From assembly GCA_029098225.1 (NCBI GenBank), contig JAQXNX010000022.1:1-64000 (forward strand): a stretch of DNA of 64,000 nt, given 5' to 3'. Source of the DNA: Spirochaetales bacterium. GTDB taxonomy: Bacteria; Spirochaetota; Spirochaetia; Treponematales; Treponemataceae. Every line of letters begins with the position of its first letter. The stretch's first letter is position 1. Of this stretch, positions 62,301 through 64,000 are shown in pieces. Below the pieces are notes generated by a model that had not been told where the DNA came from, did no database searches, and was given only the letters and a program-made list of their open reading frames with translations. The translations under genes were made by a program, and so were the position numbers.

Positions 62301-64000
62301 TTGTATCCGATAAGATATTTAAGCGGAGAAACATAAGTTCTTGCAACCTGAGAAACACTTCTTCCGCCTCCCTTTACATAACCTTCAGCATAGAAGTCGA
62401 GTCTGTAAGTTGCTTTTTCAAATTTTTCTGTATTAAGAATAAATGAAGTTTCTCCGTTCTCATCGGTTTCTTTTGTTCCAAGGAATTCTTCAAAAGAATT
62501 ACCTTTATATAAAGGATCAGAGAAATAGTAATCTGAATATCGTCTTAAGCTTGGGAAGCCTGGAGTAAGAGTTAATTGAGCCTTTATTTCATTTCCGCTT
62601 GCTGGTGTACCAAAGAGATTTTTAAGAGAAACAGTTCCCTTTAAGTCTCCCGGATTAAGCCAGCCGGTATTTGGAAGCGGATCAAAGCCTGTTGAAATTT
62701 TAAGAGTATCAGGAAGGAATTCTTCAACTTTAACAGTTGTTCCTGTAAGATAAATTTTACGTGTGTAATCATTGTTTTGAATGACACGTGAAATTTCAAT
62801 ATTATAAACTCCAGTTGGAGAGTAATCCTGAGTTGCAAAATTAATTTCAGCAAAGCCTGTGGAATCCAGCTGGAACTGCTGTGAATAAACTGTAGAAGAA
62901 TTTGAATCTGTAACATTACATTCAAGAGTAATATTAGATAAATTGATATTCCAGTCGCCTGCTTTAACAATAAGTCCAAGATTTACAGAATCTCCTGGTC
63001 TGTACATTCCCCGGTCAGAGAAGATATATCCTGTTAAAGTCTCTGGATCTGATTTTCCATAAACTCCACCAACGTCATAGTTAGAGTAATCAAGATAACG
63101 GCCGTTTCCTTCATATGGCATGAACGAAAGATCATTTGCTGTTTTTACTACAAAAGCTGTTGGCTTATGTTCATTAGAATAAGTACTATAACTTGTTTCA
63201 GGAAGCTTTGCATGTCCGTTAGAGTCTGTTTTTGTTGAGGCAATTGCATTGCCGTTAAGACCAACAATGCTTACTTCTGCATTTGCAACAGGTTTTCCTG
63301 TAGAAAGAGACTGAACAAAAACATCTTTTGTGTTATCTGAATTTCTCTTTACAAAGAAACCAAGATCTGTAATAAGGATAAGTCTTTTATCGCTAAGATC
63401 GTCATCATCATAATAATAAGAACTGCTGTTGTTTGTATTGCTTACTTTAAAAATGAACAATCCGTTGCTTAGATTTTTTGAAGGAACATTTTTAAGGTCA
63501 TCAGAGAAATCAAAGGCAAAGTAAGAAATAGTCTCATCTGAATAATCTACAATATCGTGCTCGTAGTATTTTGTTTCGGCAATATTCTTTTCTGAGAAGC
63601 GATATGAATCGAATGAGAAATTCTTCATATTTCCGTTAGACATAGAAACAAGATGATTAACGTCCTTCGGCATAATTCTTGAAAGAGAGTAGTAAACAGT
63701 TTCTACTCCGCGAGAATACATTGCCATTTTCTTACTACCCGAAAGTGAAAGAATTGTACCTTCAGAAAGGATTCCAAGTTCTTTTGGATAGCGTTTTGAA
63801 TAAATAACTGTTTCGGTGTCTTCTGTAAGTTTATATCCGCCATGGAATAAAATGTTTCCTGTAAGTTTTACATAAAGAGCTTTTCCTGCAGGAGCCTTAA
63901 ACTTAAATGAATTTAATGTAGAAACATTTTCTTCTGTTGGAATTATTTCAAAATCAATTTTTGAAGATTTAGAAAGAACTAAGTCTGTAACTTCGTCTGT
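59345..64000 (-). CDS. Bacterial alpha-2-macroglobulin, YfhM type (N-terminus beyond window)
   Basis: The frame stays open to the window edge, giving 1551 visible residues; the start lies outside. The thioester motif GCSEQ at 60665-60679 is intact, embedded in YPYGCSEQITSKAYPYLY. The macroglobulin MG domains (about TGYIFSDRGMYRPGDSVNLG with its conserved RGMYRPG), bait region and the terpenoid-cyclase-like helical domain follow in order. Such proteins trap proteases in the periplasm, and are usually encoded with pbpC, as here, to guard or couple to cell-wall repair. The type with a thioester (as opposed to the partner lacking it) is the YfhM-like class. Confidence 0.93.
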   Translation of the reverse strand, partial: TDEVTDLVLSKSSKIDFEIIPTEENVSTLNSFKFKAPAGKALYVKLTGNILFHGGYKLTEDTETVIYSKRYPKELGILSEGTILSLSGSKKMAMYSRGVETVYYSLSRIMPKDVNHLVSMSNGNMKNFSFDSYRFSEKNIAETKYYEHDIVDYSDETISYFAFDFSDDLKNVPSKNLSNGLFIFKVSNTNNSSSYYYDDDDLSDKRLILITDLGFFVKRNSDNTKDVFVQSLSTGKPVANAEVSIVGLNGNAIASTKTDSNGHAKLPETSYSTYSNEHKPTAFVVKTANDLSFMPYEGNGRYLDYSNYDVGGVYGKSDPETLTGYIFSDRGMYRPGDSVNLGLIVKAGDWNINLSNITLECNVTDSNSSTVYSQQFQLDSTGFAEINFATQDYSPTGVYNIEISRVIQNNDYTRKIYLTGTTVKVEEFLPDTLKISTGFDPLPNTGWLNPGDLKGTVSLKNLFGTPASGNEIKAQLTLTPGFPSLRRYSDYYFSDPLYKGNSFEEFLGTKETDENGETSFILNTEKFEKATYRLDFYAEGYVKGGGRSVSQVARTYVSPLKYLIGYKADGKLSYINRNSVRKINLIAIDQNLEKTSVNDVTIAIEEVKYVSTLVKQYDGLYKYQSVKKTYPVSSKAYTIPKEGLDFTLPTTNGGEYKVTITDNSGLVFNTISYSVMGTENVTRSLTRTAELELSLESSDLKAGQKAKVFIKAPYAGAGLITVERDKVYTSKWFKTDSLSTEQTIDIPADMEGNGYINVMFTRDAASEEIFMSPFCYGAVPFSIDKDNRTNKITLNVPEEIKSGSDLTIEYSSSDSGKIIIYAVDEGILQVAGYTMPNPLAEFFKKRALEVSTTQILDLVLPEYEVLKNMSAIGGGAGMDELARNLNPFKRKQNKPVAFWSGILDTDSTTRSVTYHIPDYFNGNLKIMAIAVSSRTLGTAQNSTLATNTFIISPNTPLAAAPGDEFDVSVTVTNNHKGSGNNAKITLKANTSSNLEISGEKSVPLTISEGKDATVMFKVKAKDGLGNADLIFTASDATEESKYVTTMSVRPSMPYQTWIRSGSTTKKEASIDVKKDLYDEYSEREVTVANVPASFENGLKKYLAEYPYGCSEQITSKAYPYLYSDFVTANGKTRADAISMVASTLSILQSRMKSNGNIGYWTNKSPDDPFITLYVAEFLTDARSNGFFVSSDFYNKVMGAVKSIANSSEDDGYSIYLRSFAIYVLTKGEIITTSYIEKLEDSITRKNFNTTGYDGLYLAASYAMMKEDKKANALLAKIDRKKTHDSSWAYQNDLQYIATYIDVIASYFPSRIKDITTDDIELLCGRLENRYYNSYSTSAAIRAFESWTGSASTENYSAYEVTGKTETKLDISGKPVMTASFSDKAEKIKFVSSKTMPMYYQTYIAGFDKELPKKDVKNGIEVSREFCNLEGGSLGSVKVGDDIMVKVSFRSTKGTVRNVALVDLQVAGLEADIESVRSFKDNRWSPDYVDIREDRVVIYATATEKVQTFTYTAKATNSGTFVVPPMFGESMYNKDIYGMSASSTLKIEAQKK

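Noticed and set aside
1-64000. tRNA, rRNA, prophage or complete insertion sequence
   Set aside because: No cloverleaf-like, rRNA-like, integrase or transposase sequence was recognised by reading; a tRNA or IS search tool would be needed to be certain.

Overview
The window looks like chromosomal DNA of a host- or rumen-type spirochaete, most likely a Treponema. This rests on inference from several signals. The genes are AT-rich with relaxed spirochaetal lipoboxes. A FecR-like secreted protein is paired with a CHASE2 adenylate cyclase. Central metabolism is fermentative (GTP-type PEP carboxykinase, pyruvate formate-lyase and its activase). There are several signal-peptide, TPR and transglutaminase-like envelope proteins. 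No tRNA, rRNA, CRISPR array, complete insertion sequence or prophage was seen.

Region 1 (1-2.4 kb) is a scarred accessory island. It holds a DUF4160/DUF2442 gene pair, a half-length type I restriction specificity gene (hsdS) with a duplicated 3' end, and, joined head to head with it, a broken C-terminal fragment of an RHS/YD-repeat protein. Region 2 (2.4-5.7 kb, minus strand) is der - merR - an Rsm22-like methyltransferase. Region 3 (5.8-9.8 kb, plus) is an overlapping operon of prs, an FGGY kinase, a HAD phosphatase and a metallo-beta-lactamase-fold hydrolase. Region 4 (10-12 kb) is pckG, which has the codon usage of a strongly expressed gene. Region 5 (12-25 kb) holds a chemotaxis receptor, a secreted transglutaminase-like/TPR protein with an SDR, an MscS channel, a queuosine-precursor transporter, a glycogen-binding protein with a histone-like tail, coaE-polA (visibly GC-richer) and a DUF4153 membrane protein. 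Region 6 (25-30 kb) has the FecR-like/CHASE2 cyclase pair and a SulP transporter.

Region 7 (30.0-45.0 kb) is the most unusual part. It is a tightly packed plus-strand operon: a secreted barrel/TPR protein with an inactivated transglutaminase-like domain; its paralogue with the catalytic residues intact and a C-terminal membrane anchor; a 3022-residue lipoprotein built of Ig-like repeats and also ending in a membrane anchor; and a two-TM AAA ATPase that resembles FtsH but stops before the peptidase domain. A small barrel-like outer-membrane protein follows from its own promoter. I read this as a candidate, apparently undescribed, system for building or remodelling a giant surface protein. That function is inference.

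Region 8 (45-57 kb) has pflB with a complex leader, an FMN enzyme plus TIM-barrel isomerase pair, a polar amino acid ABC transporter operon (binding protein, two permeases, ATPase), a lipoprotein, a pseudouridine synthase, pflA and a C_GCAxxG_C_C protein. The intergenic spaces here hold a 61-bp direct repeat, a 220-bp MITE-like inverted repeat and a twice-occurring GNRA-capped RNA hairpin that shows compensatory changes. Region 9 (56.9-64 kb, minus) is the pair of an alpha-2-macroglobulin (running off the window) and pbpC.
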